A stretch of 7,381 nt of DNA, taken from positions 1-7,381 of the forward strand of contig CAYZQI010000201.1 in the NCBI GenBank assembly GCA_964480455.1, read 5' to 3'. Made by a program: the position numbers and the translations under genes. This DNA is from JAABSX01 sp964480455 (GTDB lineage: Bacteria > Bacteroidota > Bacteroidia > Cytophagales > Microscillaceae). This document shows positions 5,542-7,381 of this stretch, piece by piece (position 1 is the first letter of the stretch; the number at the start of each line of letters is the position of its first letter). The notes under the pieces were generated by a model that saw only the letters and a program-made list of their open reading frames with translations, did not search any database and was not told the DNA's origin.

Positions 5542-7095
5542 ATGAAAAATAGACTTGTATCCATTTTACTTTACTTCTGGCTATTTCTTGGCTTGTGGGC
5601 TTGCAAAACCACACAAATACCTCAACAAAACAATACAAATACTGAAGTTGCTTTTCAGATTTTACAACTCAATGATGTCTATGAAATTGCACCCCTTGAG
5701 GGAGGAAAAACAGCAGGTATGGCCAGAGTAGCCACGCTGAGAGATAAACTTCTAGCAAAAAACCCTCACACGCTCACCATCTTGGCGGGTGATTTTCTCA
5801 GCCCTTCGCTCATAGGTACACTCAAAGACAAAGCCCTCGGCGGTGAGCGCATACAAGGACTACACATGGTAGAAACAATGAATGCGCTGGGCGTGGACTA
5901 TGTCGCCTTTGGCAACCACGAATTTGATGTCTCGAGAAAAGCCTTGCAAAGAGCAATAGACGCTTCTACTTTTACTTGGATAGCTGGCAATGTGCTTCAA
6001 AGAAAGGAGGATATGATTTTACCCTTTCAAAAAAATGTACAAGACAAAGAAAATCCCTTACCTGAATATGTCGTTCATACTTTCAACAGCGAACAAGGCA
6101 AACCCTTCAGATTGGGCATCCTTACTGTTACATTGCCCTTCAACAAAGCCGACTATGTGCATTATGCCGACATCTTCACGCATACACGTAATACGTATGA
6201 ACGCATCAAGCATGAAGCAGATATTTTCATCATCATCAGCCATTTAGAAATAGCCGATGATAAAAAACTTGCCGAGATGATGCCCGAAGTGCCAATCATT
6301 ATGGGCGGACACGACCACAACCACATGAAAGTAAAGGCAAGCAACAACTATATCACCAAGGCTGATGCCAATGCCAAAACGGTCTATGTGCATACTTTTA
6401 GCATAGATACAAAAAATCCTAAAAAACTTCTTTTAAATTCTGAACTCATCAAAATAGATGAAAATTTAGACTTGCAACCCAAGACACAGGCCGTGGTGGA
6501 TAAATGGCAGCAAAAAGCCAACGAAAGCATGAAAGCCATGGGCTACACGCCCGAAGCCATTGTGTTCAAAACTAACGAACCGCTTGATGGCAGAGAGCAA
6601 AGCATCCGCTACCAACCTACTACCTTAGGGCAAATGATTGCCAAGGCAATGCTTGAAACAGACAAAAACGCACAAGTAGCCCTCCTCAATAGTGGTTCTA
6701 TTCGTATAGACGACCAACTCACGGGTGCACTCACTCAAAGTGATATTTTGAGAATCTTACCCTATGGAGGTGAAATACAACAAAGCATTTGGCTTGGCAC
6801 TGACCTGCTTAAGGTGCTTGAAATAGGGCTGAATACCAACAAAGGGCTTGGAGGCTACTTGCAGTATGCGGGCATTAGACAAGATAAAAATCAAAATTGG
6901 GTTATCAATAATGCTCCCATAGACCCCAAAGCAAGCTATCAGGTCGTGTTACCTAAGTTTTTGGCAGAAGGCAAAGAGGCAAACCTCGGTTTCATCAAAG
7001 AATTTCCTGCTTACACCATCAACACTCAGAATCTACTCGGTGTACCCAACGACATTAGGCACGTGCTGATTCATTACCTTGAAAATCAGTTTTGA
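5542..7095 (+). CDS. 5'-nucleotidase/metallophosphatase family lipoprotein (UshA-like)
   Basis: A 517-residue exported protein. The signal peptide (Lys2, Arg4, hydrophobic 5-18) ends in lipobox LWAC with Cys21, so it should be a lipoprotein anchored in the periplasm or outer membrane. The metallophosphatase domain spans about 36-300 with LNDVYE (43-48), GD (83-84), GNHE (124-127), His234 in ISHLE, and GGHDH (255-259), all metal-site motifs. The C-terminal nucleotidase domain (about 335-490) has the substrate-binding NSGSIR (383-388) and LPYGG (406-410), then GGYLQYAG (437-444). Such enzymes hydrolyse nucleoside monophosphates or 2',3'-cyclic nucleotides to release phosphate and nucleosides for salvage; the exact substrate is not shown. 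The usual DxH first motif is DxY here (Asp45, Tyr47), as I recall for a metallophosphatase subfamily with an NDVYE motif. It has its own promoter and a 112-nt A-rich leader, and is divergent from the Kbp-like gene. No functional link to neighbours is evident. Confidence 0.93.
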   Translation: MKNRLVSILLYFWLFLGLWACKTTQIPQQNNTNTEVAFQILQLNDVYEIAPLEGGKTAGMARVATLRDKLLAKNPHTLTILAGDFLSPSLIGTLKDKALGGERIQGLHMVETMNALGVDYVAFGNHEFDVSRKALQRAIDASTFTWIAGNVLQRKEDMILPFQKNVQDKENPLPEYVVHTFNSEQGKPFRLGILTVTLPFNKADYVHYADIFTHTRNTYERIKHEADIFIIISHLEIADDKKLAEMMPEVPIIMGGHDHNHMKVKASNNYITKADANAKTVYVHTFSIDTKNPKKLLLNSELIKIDENLDLQPKTQAVVDKWQQKANESMKAMGYTPEAIVFKTNEPLDGREQSIRYQPTTLGQMIAKAMLETDKNAQVALLNSGSIRIDDQLTGALTQSDILRILPYGGEIQQSIWLGTDLLKVLEIGLNTNKGLGGYLQYAGIRQDKNQNWVINNAPIDPKASYQVVLPKFLAEGKEANLGFIKEFPAYTINTQNLLGVPNDIRHVLIHYLENQF

Positions 7096-7189
7096 GATGT
7101 TCATCAAACAAGCAAACGCTTGGAAAGATTTTATCACCTAGCCTAATGTAGAAAATAACTTCATTATGCTGGTAGTCCCTGATTAAAGT

Positions 7190-7219
7190 GTGTATGATGA
7201 AAAAACTTGTTCATCACAC
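7190..7219 (+). other. stem-loop downstream of the 5'-nucleotidase gene
   Basis: GTGTATGATGA (7190-7200) pairs with TCATCACAC (7211-7219), leaving a 2-nt TA bulge and a 10-nt loop. It lies about 95 bp after the stop and immediately before a large palindrome. It is followed by C-rich rather than T-rich sequence, so it is not a classic intrinsic terminator, but could protect the 3' end of the mRNA. A weaker CAAGC/GCTTG stem lies at 7109-7122. Confidence 0.35.
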
Positions 7220-7225
7220 CCCACC

Positions 7226-7336
7226 CAACCCTTCCCTCAGGAGGCTACGATTAGGATACACTTTTTTTAAAAAATTGATAATCAGTTATTTACGAGATAA
7301 GTGTCCTAGTCGTAGCCCTCAGGAGGGGCAGGGTTG
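7226..7336. repeat. large imperfect palindrome, probable second dispersed element
   Basis: Two 36-nt arms (7226-7261 and 7301-7336) are imperfect reverse complements around a 39-nt AT-rich centre containing TGATAATCA. Paired blocks are CAACCCT/AGGGTTG (one base off at the inner edge), CCCTC/GAGGG, GAGG/CCTC, CTACGA/TCGTAG or close, and TAGGA/TCCTA. Both arms contain CCTCAGGAGG in the same direction. Size, symmetry and absence of an ORF suggest a MITE-like or structural repeat. As RNA it would be a stable hairpin able to end the 5'-nucleotidase transcript. Unrelated in sequence to copies A and B. Confidence 0.6.
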
Positions 7337-7364
7337 TTAGGTTCTATAAGATTGTTTATTTTTG
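7334..7364 (+). promoter_or_regulatory. promoter for a gene beyond the right edge
   Basis: TTG (7334-7336), 20 bp, then TATTTTTG (7357-7364), a perfect TAnnTTTG. The TTG is the last three bases of the preceding palindrome. Initiation would be near 7370, with the gene outside the window. The -7 lies in a T-rich stretch, so a chance match is possible. Confidence 0.5.
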
Positions 7365-7381
7365 CATTTTAGGTTCGGTAT

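Noticed and set aside
1..7381. CRISPR array, tRNA, rRNA, toxin-antitoxin or phage-defence genes
   Set aside because: No regularly spaced direct repeats, no structural RNA, and no reading frame with such domains were seen on either strand.

Overview
This 7.4 kb window looks like the chromosome of a Bacteroidota bacterium, most plausibly a Cytophagales-like lineage. The signs are moderately AT-rich DNA, A-rich leaders with no clear Shine-Dalgarno sequence, promoters of the Bacteroidota -33/-7 type (TTG, then 17-20 bp, then TAnnTTTG), and proteins that read as Bacteroidota versions of their families. The lineage is inferred from style; no rRNA or other marker gene is present.

Layout from left to right. 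An intact aspartate-semialdehyde dehydrogenase gene (asd, +, 164-1159) is followed by a symmetric hairpin that can end transcription from both sides. Four genes on the minus strand follow: a class I methyltransferase-like protein with a signal-like N-terminus (1314-2126), the bifunctional riboflavin enzyme RibD (2520-3557, start corrected here), a TerB-like protein with an unrecognised Gly/Ala-rich C-terminal half (3650-4567), and a BON-LysM protein resembling the cytoplasmic K+-binding protein Kbp/YgaU (4705-5151). A divergent plus-strand lipoprotein of the 5'-nucleotidase/metallophosphatase family (5542-7095) completes the coding content. The last 286 bp hold no gene but carry a large palindrome and a good promoter pointing out of the window.

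Most genes look like separate transcription units. Kbp and the TerB-like gene each have a hairpin/U-tract terminator just after their stops, and the kbp and 5'-nucleotidase genes have near-consensus promoters. The asd and ribD products belong to amino-acid/cell-wall precursor synthesis and flavin synthesis; they show no functional link to their neighbours. The Kbp-like and TerB-like pair may be a small cytoplasmic ion/stress module, but this is inferred from adjacency and domain type only.

The most interesting structure is non-coding. Two roughly 104-bp copies of one element (2165-2267 and 5249-5352) are about 85% identical, lie in opposite orientation and are bounded by 13-14 bp terminal inverted repeats (GACAATTTTTGTG). 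Each has a strongly conserved 43-nt core containing a REP-like GCGGA...TCCGC stem. They bracket ribD, the TerB-like gene and kbp. A second, unrelated palindromic element (7226-7336) ends in a TTG that can serve as the -33 box of the outgoing promoter. I see no complete new defence or mobile system, no CRISPR array, no tRNA/rRNA and no transposase gene.
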